Below, in pieces: positions 17,794 through 25,086 of a stretch of DNA of 64,000 nt. Position 1 is the first letter of the stretch. The number at the start of each line of letters is the position of its first letter. The notes under the pieces were generated by a model. That model searched no databases and was not told the origin of the DNA. It saw only the letters and a list, made by a program, of their open reading frames with translations. Source of the DNA: Actinoplanes aureus (lineage in GTDB: Bacteria; Actinomycetota; Actinomycetes; Mycobacteriales; Micromonosporaceae); contig NZ_JADQTO010000015.1 of the NCBI RefSeq assembly GCF_015704865.1, positions 124,001-188,000 on the forward strand, written 5' to 3'. The position numbers and the translations under genes are program-made.

Positions 17794-18984
17794 GTGAGGT
17801 GGCATCTGGGAGAGCGCGGCCGTGCCGCGGTCGACGCCGCGGCGGCGCTGGCCGCCGGCGTCTTCACGGTGGTGATGTTGCATCAGGGCGGTCTCGGCAG
17901 CGACTCGGACGGCTACCGCTCGCTGGATCTGACCGGCTTCCTGCTGGCCGTCGCGTCGGTGGCGCCGCTGGTGTGGGCACGCCGCGCTCCCGGCGTGGCG
18001 TTCGCCGTCTCGGCGGCGGCCACCCTGGCGCTCATCCCCTACCCCCTGGACGTGCCGCCCGGTCTGCTGATCGCGACGTACATGCTGGCCGAGGCGGTCG
18101 GCGGCGGTGACACACCCCGGCGGCGGCTGTGGGCGGCGGTGAGCGTCGCCGCGTTCGTGCCGCTCACGATGACCCTGATGCTTCTCGGCGACGCGTCACT
18201 GAGCAGCATGTCGTCCGGCATGGTGGCGTGGGCGACCATGTTCGCCCTGGTGTGGACCGCCGGCGACCGCAGCCGCCTGCGCCGCGACCGGATCGCCGAG
18301 CTCGAGGTGCACGCCCGGCTGCGCGACCAGGAGCTGCGCGGGCAGCGCCGGCTCGCCGCGGCTCAGGAACGCACCCGGATCGCCCGGGAGCTGCACGACT
18401 CGGCCGGGCACGCGATAAACGTGATCCTTGTGCAGGCGGGGGCCGCCCGGCTGCTGCACGACCGGGATCCCGAGCGGTCGCTGCGCGCCATCGAGACGAT
18501 CGAGGAGGTGGCGCAGAGCACCATCGCCGACATCGACCGTCTGGTCCGGGCGCTGCGCGAGGACACCGGGCTCGCCGCTCCGGCACCGGCCGGCACCACC
18601 GACCTGGAGCAGCTCGTCGACCGGCACCGCGCCGGCGGCCTCGAGGTCTCGACCCGGTTCGACGGGGCGCCCCGCGGTCTGCCCAGCGGGGTGGCCTGGG
18701 CGGCGTACCGGATCCTCCAGGAGGCGCTGACCAACGCGGCCCGGCACGGTTCGGGGCGGGCCGACGTGCGGATGTCGTACGGGGAGTCGGCGGTCGAGAT
18801 CCTGGTCCGGAACCCGGTGGGCGACCGGAACCGGCCGGGCGGCGGCATGGGGATCGTCGGGATGCGGGAGCGCGCCGCCCTGCTCGACGGGACCCTGGAG
18901 GTGCACGACGAGGGCGCCGGGATGTTCCGGCTGCGGGCCCGTCTGCCGTATGACCCACCGGCGACGGCCGGTGCCGTCGCATGA
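17794..18984 (+). CDS. Sensor histidine kinase (HisKA_3 / NarL partner type)
   Basis: 396 aa, GTG start. Four to five hydrophobic segments in residues 10-155 form the membrane sensor, with almost no external domain. A dimerisation/phosphorylation helix follows with H201 in ARELHDSAGHAI. The HATPase_c domain lies at ~290-385 (YRILQEALTNAARHG as N-box, GGGMGIVGMRERAALLDG as G-box). Stop and the response regulator ATG overlap (ATGA). The run kinase-regulator-TetR may control the divergent MMPL transporter or the downstream monooxygenase; this is inference from position. Confidence 0.93.
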   Translation: MRWHLGERGRAAVDAAAALAAGVFTVVMLHQGGLGSDSDGYRSLDLTGFLLAVASVAPLVWARRAPGVAFAVSAAATLALIPYPLDVPPGLLIATYMLAEAVGGGDTPRRRLWAAVSVAAFVPLTMTLMLLGDASLSSMSSGMVAWATMFALVWTAGDRSRLRRDRIAELEVHARLRDQELRGQRRLAAAQERTRIARELHDSAGHAINVILVQAGAARLLHDRDPERSLRAIETIEEVAQSTIADIDRLVRALREDTGLAAPAPAGTTDLEQLVDRHRAGGLEVSTRFDGAPRGLPSGVAWAAYRILQEALTNAARHGSGRADVRMSYGESAVEILVRNPVGDRNRPGGGMGIVGMRERAALLDGTLEVHDEGAGMFRLRARLPYDPPATAGAVA

Positions 18985-19655
18985 CCGGCGGGCCGCTGCG
19001 GGTGCTGATCGCCGACGACGACGACCTGATGCGCGCCGGGCTGCGGGCCGTGCTCTCCAGCGACGACACCATCGAGGTCGTCGGCGAGGCCGCGGACGGC
19101 CTGGAGGCGGTGACGCTGGCCCGCGACACCGCGCCGGACGTCGTGCTGATGGACGTGCGGATGCCGCGCCGGGACGGCATCGCGGCGACCCGGGAGCTGG
19201 GCGAGGCGGTGCCCGCGGCGCGCGTGCTGATCCTGACCACGTTCGAGGACGACGACTACGTGTTCGGGGCGTTGAGCGCCGGCGCTTCCGGGTTCCTGCT
19301 GAAGCGGACCCGGCCGGAGCAGCTGATCGAGGCGATCCATACGATCGCGGCCGGGGACTCGCTGTTGTCGCCGTCGGTCACGCGTACCGTGATCGATCAG
19401 ATGGCGGCGGCCGCCCCGCCGGACCCGGCGGCGGCCCAGCGGCTGCGGGGGCTGACCGCCCGCGAGCGTGACGTGCTGATGCTGGTCGCGCGCGGCCTGT
19501 CGAACGCGGAGATCGCCGTGGAGTTGTACGTCGAGGAGTCGACCGTCAAGACCCACATGAAGCGGATTCTCGCCAAACTGGACCTGCGCGATCGGGCCCA
19601 GGCGGTGATCGTCGCCTACGAGACCGGCCTGATCCGCCCCGGGCTGGCGCGGTGA
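18981..19655 (+). CDS. NarL/LuxR-family response regulator
   Basis: 224 aa. Receiver domain with D12-D13 pocket, phospho-acceptor D58 (VVLMDVRMP) and K near 109 (GFLLKRTRPEQ). The C-terminal LuxR helix-turn-helix spans ~155-215 (LTARERDVLMLVARGLSNAEIA, STVKTHMKRILAKL). Coupled by ATGA to the kinase upstream and by GTGA to the TetR gene downstream. It should bind DNA as a dimer after phosphorylation by the adjacent kinase. Target promoters are not identifiable by eye. Confidence 0.95.
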   Translation: MTGGPLRVLIADDDDLMRAGLRAVLSSDDTIEVVGEAADGLEAVTLARDTAPDVVLMDVRMPRRDGIAATRELGEAVPAARVLILTTFEDDDYVFGALSAGASGFLLKRTRPEQLIEAIHTIAAGDSLLSPSVTRTVIDQMAAAAPPDPAAAQRLRGLTARERDVLMLVARGLSNAEIAVELYVEESTVKTHMKRILAKLDLRDRAQAVIVAYETGLIRPGLAR

Positions 19656-20275
19656 ACCGCACGTCGCGGGTGGCCGGCACCCGGGAGAGCATCCTGCTGA
19701 CCGCCGAGCGGCTGTTCGCCGAGCACGGTGTCGCCGCGGTCTCCAACCGGCAGATCAGCGAGGCGGCCGGGCAGGGCAACAACGCCGCCGTCGGCTATCA
19801 CTTCGGTTCCAAGGCCGACCTGGTCCGGGCGATCGTCCGGCGGCACGGCGAGCCGATGGAACGCATCCGGCGGGAGCTTCTCGCCGAGCACGGCGGCAGC
19901 ACCGAGCTGCGCGACTGGGTCGCCTGCGTGGTCCGCCCGTTCACCGACCACCTGGTGGCGCTCGGCGATCCCAGCTGGTACGCCCGATTCGCCGCCCAGG
20001 TGATGACCGAGCCGCATCTGCGCCAACTCGCGGCGGTCGAGCTCCGGGACGCGCCCATGCTGCGGGCGGTGACCGACGGGTTGCACCGCTGCCTGCCGGA
20101 CCTCTCGCCGCGGGTGCGGCTGGAACGCGACGACATGGCATACACGCTGCTCGTGCACTTCTGCGCGCAGCGGGAGCGGACCGCGGAGCCGGACTGGCCG
20201 GCCGCCACGACCGGTCTGATCGACGCGATCGAGGGCCTGTACCGGGCCCAGCAGAGCCAACTTTTCGGACAGTAG
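19652..20275 (+). CDS. TetR-family transcriptional regulator
   Basis: 207 aa, GTG start within the GTGA overlap of the response regulator stop. The N-terminal ~55 residues form the TetR helix-turn-helix (ESILLTAERLFAEHGVAAVSNRQISEAAG, NAAVGYHFGSKADLVRAIV). The C-terminal part is a helical ligand-binding domain that I cannot assign to a subfamily. It ends 80 nt before the monooxygenase gene, with an inverted repeat of AACTTTT straddling its stop codon, so it probably represses that gene. Confidence 0.93.
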   Translation: MNRTSRVAGTRESILLTAERLFAEHGVAAVSNRQISEAAGQGNNAAVGYHFGSKADLVRAIVRRHGEPMERIRRELLAEHGGSTELRDWVACVVRPFTDHLVALGDPSWYARFAAQVMTEPHLRQLAAVELRDAPMLRAVTDGLHRCLPDLSPRVRLERDDMAYTLLVHFCAQRERTAEPDWPAATTGLIDAIEGLYRAQQSQLFGQ

Positions 20276-20297
20276 GGCAGTCGGAACCCCAAAAGTT
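20259..20297. promoter_or_regulatory. Candidate TetR operator before the monooxygenase
   Basis: AACTTTT at 20259-20265 and AAAAGTT at 20291-20297 form an inverted repeat in otherwise GC-rich DNA. The sequence after the left arm (CGGACAG) and the complement around the right arm (TCTGAACTTTTGGGG) share further bases. The AT-rich stretch CTTTAAATT at 20309-20317 may be the -10 region. The arms are far apart (25 nt), more than usual for one TetR dimer, so two half-sites or one site plus chance are possible. Confidence 0.4.
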
Positions 20298-20355
20298 CAG
20301 ACACTTGCTTTAAATTGGGCGGGCCGCACCGGTCGATCCCCTCGAAAGGTCCCGC

Positions 20356-22158
20356 ATGTCCATCCCCTACCTGCCCCATCGCTTCTCGCCCGCGGAACTC
20401 GACGCCATGCGCGCGAGGTACCGGGCGGAACGCGAGCGCCGCATCCGCCCGGACGGGGCGGGCCAGTACCGGCGTGCGGCCGGCGAGTTCGGCTACTACG
20501 CCACCGACCCGTACACCGAACGCACCGAGCGGGCTCCGGTCCACGACCGGGTCGAGGCGGTCGTGATCGGCGGCGGCTTCGGCGGGCTGGTCACCGGCGC
20601 CCGGTTGCGGCAGGCCGGCGTCCAGGAACTGCGGATGATCGACGAGGCCGGCGACTTCGGCGGCACCTGGTACTGGAACCGCTACCCCGGCCTGCACTGC
20701 GACGTCGAGGCCACGGTCTACATGCCACTGCTGGAAGAGGTCGGGTACGTCCCGAAGTGGCGCTACGCCCCCGGCGAGGAGATCCGCCGGCACGCCGTCG
20801 CGATCGCCGAGCATTTCAGCCTCTACGACGACGCCCTGTTCCACACCCGGGTCACCGAACTGCGCTGGGACGACGACGCCGCCGAGTGGACCGTGCGGAC
20901 CGACCGCGGCGACGAGTTCCGCTCCCGCTACGTGGTGATCTCCTCGGGCACCCTGACCCAGCCGAAACTGCCCGGCATCCCCGGCATCGAGGACTACCGG
21001 GGCCACACCTTCCACACCAGCCGGTGGGACTACGGCTACACCGGCGGTGACCAGGAGGGCGGCCTGCACAAGCTCGCCGACAAGAAGGTCGGCGTCGTCG
21101 GCACCGGCGCCACCGCGATCCAGATCGTCCCGCACCTGGCCCGCGACGCCGAACACCTGTACGTCTTCCAGCGCACCCCGTCCTCGGTCGACGTCCGCGA
21201 CAACCGCCCCACCGACCCGGCCTGGGCCGCCTCGCTGCGACCCGGCTGGCAGCAGGAGCGGATGGAGAACTTCCTGACCATCGTCACCGGCGGTCACGCC
21301 GACGAGGACCTCATCGACGACGGCTGGACGGCCACCGCCCGCCTGCAACGCAAGCTGCTCACCGGATCGCTGGACACCAACCTGTCCGACGAGGAACGCG
21401 AATACCTCGACGAGGTCGCCGACTTCCGCAAGATGGACCAGATCCGTGCCCGCGTCGACCAGATCGTCGAGGACCCGGCCGTCGCCGAACTGCTCAAGCC
21501 CTGGTACCGCTACATGTGCAAGCGGCCCACCTTCAGCGACCACTACCTGCAGGCCTTCAACCGGCCGGACGTCACCCTGGTCGACACCGCCGACACCGGC
21601 GGCATCACCCGGATGACCGAGACCGGTGTCGTCGTCGGCGAGACCGAGTACGAGGTCGACTGCGTCATCTTCGCCACCGGCTTCGAGGTGGGCATCTCCG
21701 GCGTACTCTCCGGCACCCTGCCCGTACACGGCCGCGGCGGCCTGCCGCTGCTCGGACACTGGCGCAACGGCCCGCGCACGCTGCACGGCTTCTACAGCCA
21801 CGGTTTCCCCAACCTGTTCCATCTCGGCTCGATCCAGAACGCCGCGTCGGTGAACTTCGTGCACGTCCTGCAGGAGCAGGCCACCCACATCGGCGCCGTG
21901 GTCGCCGAAGCGAACAAGCGTGGCGCCCTGCGCGTCGAGCCCACCCCGGAGGCCGAGGAGGCGTGGGCGGCGACGATCCGCGAGACCGCGCCGGACAACT
22001 TCAAGTTCCAGTCCGAGTGCACGCCCGGCTACTACAACGGCGAGGGCAAGCCGCGCCCGGTCAGCTTCTCCTACGGCCCGGGGCCGGTCGCCTTCCACGA
22101 GCTACTGCGCGGCTGGCGCACCGAAGGTGGCATGGACGAGGTGCTGGTCACCGCCTAA
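20356..22158 (+). CDS. Baeyer-Villiger-type flavin monooxygenase
   Basis: 600 aa; ATG with GAAAGG upstream. The FAD Rossmann motif is GGGFGGLVTGARL at ~74-86. The BVMO hallmark GGTWYWNRYPGLHCDVE follows, and the fingerprint FxGxxxHxxxW/D is seen as YRGHTFHTSRWD. The NADPH Rossmann motif is VGTGATAIQ. The ~40-residue N-terminal extension and 600-aa length match cyclohexanone/cyclopentadecanone-type monooxygenases. It would insert oxygen next to a ketone using NADPH and O2. Substrate unknown; upstream TetR gene is the likely local regulator. Confidence 0.93.
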   Translation: MSIPYLPHRFSPAELDAMRARYRAERERRIRPDGAGQYRRAAGEFGYYATDPYTERTERAPVHDRVEAVVIGGGFGGLVTGARLRQAGVQELRMIDEAGDFGGTWYWNRYPGLHCDVEATVYMPLLEEVGYVPKWRYAPGEEIRRHAVAIAEHFSLYDDALFHTRVTELRWDDDAAEWTVRTDRGDEFRSRYVVISSGTLTQPKLPGIPGIEDYRGHTFHTSRWDYGYTGGDQEGGLHKLADKKVGVVGTGATAIQIVPHLARDAEHLYVFQRTPSSVDVRDNRPTDPAWAASLRPGWQQERMENFLTIVTGGHADEDLIDDGWTATARLQRKLLTGSLDTNLSDEEREYLDEVADFRKMDQIRARVDQIVEDPAVAELLKPWYRYMCKRPTFSDHYLQAFNRPDVTLVDTADTGGITRMTETGVVVGETEYEVDCVIFATGFEVGISGVLSGTLPVHGRGGLPLLGHWRNGPRTLHGFYSHGFPNLFHLGSIQNAASVNFVHVLQEQATHIGAVVAEANKRGALRVEPTPEAEEAWAATIRETAPDNFKFQSECTPGYYNGEGKPRPVSFSYGPGPVAFHELLRGWRTEGGMDEVLVTA

Positions 22159-22240
22159 ACCTTCGGGGTACGCGCAACCGGGGTCCCGCCGAAGCCGACC
22201 CGTCCCTGCTCTCCCGGCGCGGGCTCGGCTCGGCCTCACC

Positions 22241-22260
22241 GCCCCAGCGCGACCGCCGGG
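22241..22260 (+). repeat. Copy of a ~20-nt dispersed intergenic motif
   Basis: GCCCCAGCGCGACCGCCGGG followed by AAACAG. The same motif recurs with one to four changes at 33001, 33029 and 56231, always between genes. It lies in the 149-nt gap after the monooxygenase. No further structure is seen in this gap. Confidence 0.5.
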
Positions 22261-22307
22261 AAACAGCATCGCCTCACGGTTACGGCCGCCGGGCCTAGGC
22301 TGATGCG

Positions 22308-22463
22308 ATGGTCGATGATCTCGCCCTGGTGGCGTCGCTGATCGTGATCGGCTACCTGGCCGTACGCCGGGTCCGCCTCCCGGTCTGGCAGAAACTCATC
22401 GTGCTGTTCGCGGAGTTCGCTCTCGGCGCCGCCGTTGTCGTCCTCGAACTGCTGGCCCACTGA
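22308..22463 (+). CDS. Small single-pass membrane protein
   Basis: 51 aa: MVDDLALVASLIVIGYLAVRR at the start, then RLPVWQKLIVLFAEFALGAAVVVLELLAH. Two hydrophobic stretches separated by a basic turn. Its TGA is one base before the ATG of the LOG-like gene, so the two are translated together. RBS is weak (possibly leaderless). No family is known to me; the tight coupling and hydrophobic pattern are the only support. It may anchor or accompany the downstream protein. Confidence 0.55.
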   Translation: MVDDLALVASLIVIGYLAVRRVRLPVWQKLIVLFAEFALGAAVVVLELLAH

Positions 22464-22464
22464 C

Positions 22465-22929
22465 ATGGCGCTCCAGGTGGCCGTCTGCGGCCCCGGCGAC
22501 TGCACCGAGGCCGAGGCCCGGGCGGCCCGCCGCGTGGGAGAACTCCTCGCCGAGCACGGCGCGGTGGTCATCTGTGGCGGCGGGACCGGCGTGATGGCCG
22601 CCGTCGCGGCCGGCGCCCGGGCCAGGGGCGGCCTGGTCATCGGCATCCGGCCGGACGACAGCAGGGACGCCTCCCCCGACCTGTCGGCGACGATCGTCAC
22701 CAACATGGGCGAGGCCCGCAACGCGATCATCGTCCAGAGCGCCGACGCCGTGATCAGCGTCGGCGGCTCGTGGGGCACGCTCAGCGAGATCGCCCTGGCC
22801 ATGCGCCGCGGCGGCATCCCGGTGGTCTCGCTGCGCGGCTGGCGGGTGGCCGCCGGGGACGGCGCACCGGTGCCCGGCATTCAGCACGTGGACACCCCCG
22901 AGGCGGCGGTCGGGGCCGTGATCAGGTGA
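22465..22929 (+). CDS. LOG/TIGR00725-family Rossmann protein
   Basis: 154 aa. Rossmann-like nucleotide-binding fold: GGGTGVMAAVAAGARARGG after the second strand, and GGSWGTLSEIALAMRRG near residue 95, a variant of the PGGxGTxxE motif of LOG phosphoribohydrolases. Members of this short subfamily (TIGR00725) are annotated as lysine-decarboxylase-like or molybdenum-cofactor-carrier-like; activity is not settled. The Glu of the motif (TLSE) is kept, so nucleotide monophosphate hydrolysis is possible. Overlaps the convergent epoxide hydrolase by eight bases. Confidence 0.85.
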   Translation: MALQVAVCGPGDCTEAEARAARRVGELLAEHGAVVICGGGTGVMAAVAAGARARGGLVIGIRPDDSRDASPDLSATIVTNMGEARNAIIVQSADAVISVGGSWGTLSEIALAMRRGGIPVVSLRGWRVAAGDGAPVPGIQHVDTPEAAVGAVIR

Positions 22930-24019
22930 GCGGTCCGAAGAAGGCGCGCAGGTCCGCGACCACGTCCGCCGGGGCCTCCATGGCCGGGAAGTGGCCGCCG
23001 TGGCCGAACTCGGTCCAGTGCGTGCCGGGCGGCACCGGGATCAGCTTGCGCACCGTCTCGTCCGCGCCGAACACCGCGAAGCCCTGCGGCACCGCCGGCG
23101 GATCGCCCCACTCCGTCGAATGTGCCTGCTCGTACAGGGTGTGCGCGGCGGAGACGCCGGAACCGGTGAACCAGTACAGGCTCACGTTCGTCAGCAGCTG
23201 ATCGCGGTCGATCGGCAGGCGGGTCCACTCCTCGAACTTCTCGGCGATCCACGCCAGCTGGAAGATCGGGGAGTCGGTCAGCCCGTACCCGATGGTCTGG
23301 GGCCGGGTGTTCATGATCGCGAGATAGCCGGATCCGTCGTCGCGGAACGCGTCCATCCGTTCCAGGATCACCTTGTCGACCGGGTCGTCCGGGTTCAAAC
23401 GGTCGGCCATGCCGGGCAGGAAGGTGGCGGTGGCCGCGGCGGTCGGCGGGTCGGTCACCACATGGCACCCGATGACGTGGTCACCGTCGAGAGCGGCCAC
23501 CGCCCCCGAGACGCCGGCTCCGACGTCGCCGCCGTGCACGCCGTAACGGTCGTAGCCGAGCCGGCGCATCAGCTCGACCCAGGCACGGGCGGTACGCGTC
23601 ATGGTCCAGCCGGTGCCGGACAGGGGTGTGGAGAACGCGTACCCCGGCAAGGCCGGAACGACCAGGTGGTAGTCGGCGCTGAGCGGCTCGATCAGGCCGA
23701 GGAACTCGACCGGCGAGCTCGGGTAGCCGTGGGTGATCAGCAGCGCGGTGGCGTCCGGGCGGGACGAGCGCACGTGCAGGAACCAGACGTTCTGACCGTC
23801 GATCTCGGTGGTGAACTGCGGGTACTCGTTGAGCCGCGCCTCCGCGGCCCGCCAGTCGTACCCGGTCCGCCAGTATTCGGCGAGTTCGTGCAGCTTGTCG
23901 GAAGGTACGCCGCGTGACCAGCCCACCCCCGGCAGCTCGGCCGGCCAGCGGGCCGCCGCCAGACGATCGTGTAGCAGGTCCAGGTCGGTCTGCGGGACGG
24001 CGATGCGGAACGGATTCAT
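22922..24019 (-). CDS. Epoxide hydrolase with EHN N-terminal domain
   Basis: 365 aa from the ATG at 24019 (GGAGAG upstream). The N-terminal EHN domain is seen in FRIAVPQTDLDLLHDRLAAARWP and WRTGYDWRAAEARLNEYPQF. The alpha/beta hydrolase core has oxyanion HGYPSSPVEF, nucleophile Asp in GVHGGDVGAGV, and the C-terminal histidine in FGHGGHFPAMEAP. This matches microsomal-type/juvenile hormone-type epoxide hydrolases that open epoxides to diols. Divergent from a WYL regulator with an 11-bp inverted repeat between them; that regulator is the probable controller. Confidence 0.93.
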   Translation of the reverse strand: MNPFRIAVPQTDLDLLHDRLAAARWPAELPGVGWSRGVPSDKLHELAEYWRTGYDWRAAEARLNEYPQFTTEIDGQNVWFLHVRSSRPDATALLITHGYPSSPVEFLGLIEPLSADYHLVVPALPGYAFSTPLSGTGWTMTRTARAWVELMRRLGYDRYGVHGGDVGAGVSGAVAALDGDHVIGCHVVTDPPTAAATATFLPGMADRLNPDDPVDKVILERMDAFRDDGSGYLAIMNTRPQTIGYGLTDSPIFQLAWIAEKFEEWTRLPIDRDQLLTNVSLYWFTGSGVSAAHTLYEQAHSTEWGDPPAVPQGFAVFGADETVRKLIPVPPGTHWTEFGHGGHFPAMEAPADVVADLRAFFGPLT

Positions 24020-24062
24020 CGGTTCTCTCCTGCCTTCATCGGTGTCAGCGCCGACGTTAGGA

Positions 24063-24093
24063 GCGATTGCGGATCGCCTCGTTCCGCAATCGC
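24063..24093. promoter_or_regulatory. 11-bp inverted-repeat operator between epoxide hydrolase and WYL regulator
   Basis: GCGATTGCGGA (24063-24073) and TCCGCAATCGC (24083-24093) are perfect 11-bp arms with a nine-base spacer. They lie 44 nt before the epoxide hydrolase start and 16 nt before the regulator ATG, where a bound regulator would control both divergent promoters. The length of perfect symmetry makes chance unlikely. Binding by the adjacent WYL protein is inferred. Confidence 0.7.
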
Positions 24094-24108
24094 GACGACG
24101 ATGAGCGA

Positions 24109-25086
24109 ATGGCGGAGACATCCCTGCGCCTGCTGCGCCTGCTCTCGCTGTTGCAGAGCCGTCGCACGTGGAGCGCCACCGGCCTCGCGGACCGGCTCGA
24201 AGTGACCACCCGGACCATCCGCAAGGACGTGGAACGGCTGCGCCGCCTCGGCTATCCGGTGGACGCCCGGCCCGGCGTCGGCGGCGGCTACCGGCTCGGC
24301 AACGGCGCCAGCCTGCCGCCGCTCTTCCTCGACGACGAGGAGGCGATCGCGGTGGCGGTCGGCCTGCGCACGGCCGCCGGCGGCTCGGTGGCGGGCATCG
24401 AGGAGACCTCACTCCGGGCCCTGGCGAAGGTTCAGCAGGTGCTTCCCGCACGGCTCAGCCGCAAAATCAACACCATCGGGACGTACGCCCTCCGCGTACC
24501 CACTCCAGAAGGACCGATGGATCCGCACCTTCTTCACGCGATAGCCGACGGGTGCCGGGACCGTACGCGCCTCCGCTTCCGGTACGAGTCGCACGACGGC
24601 ACCAGGACCGAACGCGACGTCGAACCGTACCGGCTGGTCAACGACCGCCGCCGCTGGTACCTGTTCGCCTGGGACACCGACCGTGCGGACTGGCGTACCT
24701 TCCGGGCCGACCGGATCACCCCGTCCGGGGCGGCCGGGCCGCGCTTCGTACCCCGAACGCTCCCGCCGGACCCCGAGATCACCGCGCGTGTCGCGCACAG
24801 CGTGCGCACCGCGACCTGGCGCTATCGGGCCCGGGTCGTGGTGCACGCGCCGGCCGCGCACGTCCGCGACCGCATCCCGGTGCCGGTCGACGTGCGCGAG
24901 CTCGGCCCGCAGAGGTGCGAGTTCACCCCCGGTTCGGACCACCCGGAGATGCTCGCCCTCTACCTGGGCATGCTGGACGCCGACTTCACCGTGGTCGACG
25001 GGCCCGAGCTGGCCGCGGCGCTGACCCACCTGGCGGACCGCTACCGGCGTGCGGTCGCGGAGTGGCCGTCACCCGACCGGGGCTGA
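24109..25086 (+). CDS. YafY-type HTH/WYL-domain transcriptional regulator
   Basis: 325 aa from the ATG at 24109, immediately after the inverted repeat; an in-frame ATG at 24067 lies inside that repeat and is less likely. N-terminal winged HTH of DeoR type (LLSLLQSRRTWSATGLADRLEVTTRTIRKDVERLRRLGYPV), a central WYL domain (~135-225, with YRLVNDRRRWYLFAWDTDRADW, where the WYL triplet reads WYL), and a C-terminal WCX extension. WYL domains bind nucleic acid or small ligands. Likely controls the divergent epoxide hydrolase and itself. Confidence 0.92.
   Translation: MAETSLRLLRLLSLLQSRRTWSATGLADRLEVTTRTIRKDVERLRRLGYPVDARPGVGGGYRLGNGASLPPLFLDDEEAIAVAVGLRTAAGGSVAGIEETSLRALAKVQQVLPARLSRKINTIGTYALRVPTPEGPMDPHLLHAIADGCRDRTRLRFRYESHDGTRTERDVEPYRLVNDRRRWYLFAWDTDRADWRTFRADRITPSGAAGPRFVPRTLPPDPEITARVAHSVRTATWRYRARVVVHAPAAHVRDRIPVPVDVRELGPQRCEFTPGSDHPEMLALYLGMLDADFTVVDGPELAAALTHLADRYRRAVAEWPSPDRG

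Noticed and set aside
19798..22098. Long minus-strand frame opposite the monooxygenase
   Set aside because: Antisense of a clear BVMO with all fingerprints; no RBS or domain of its own.
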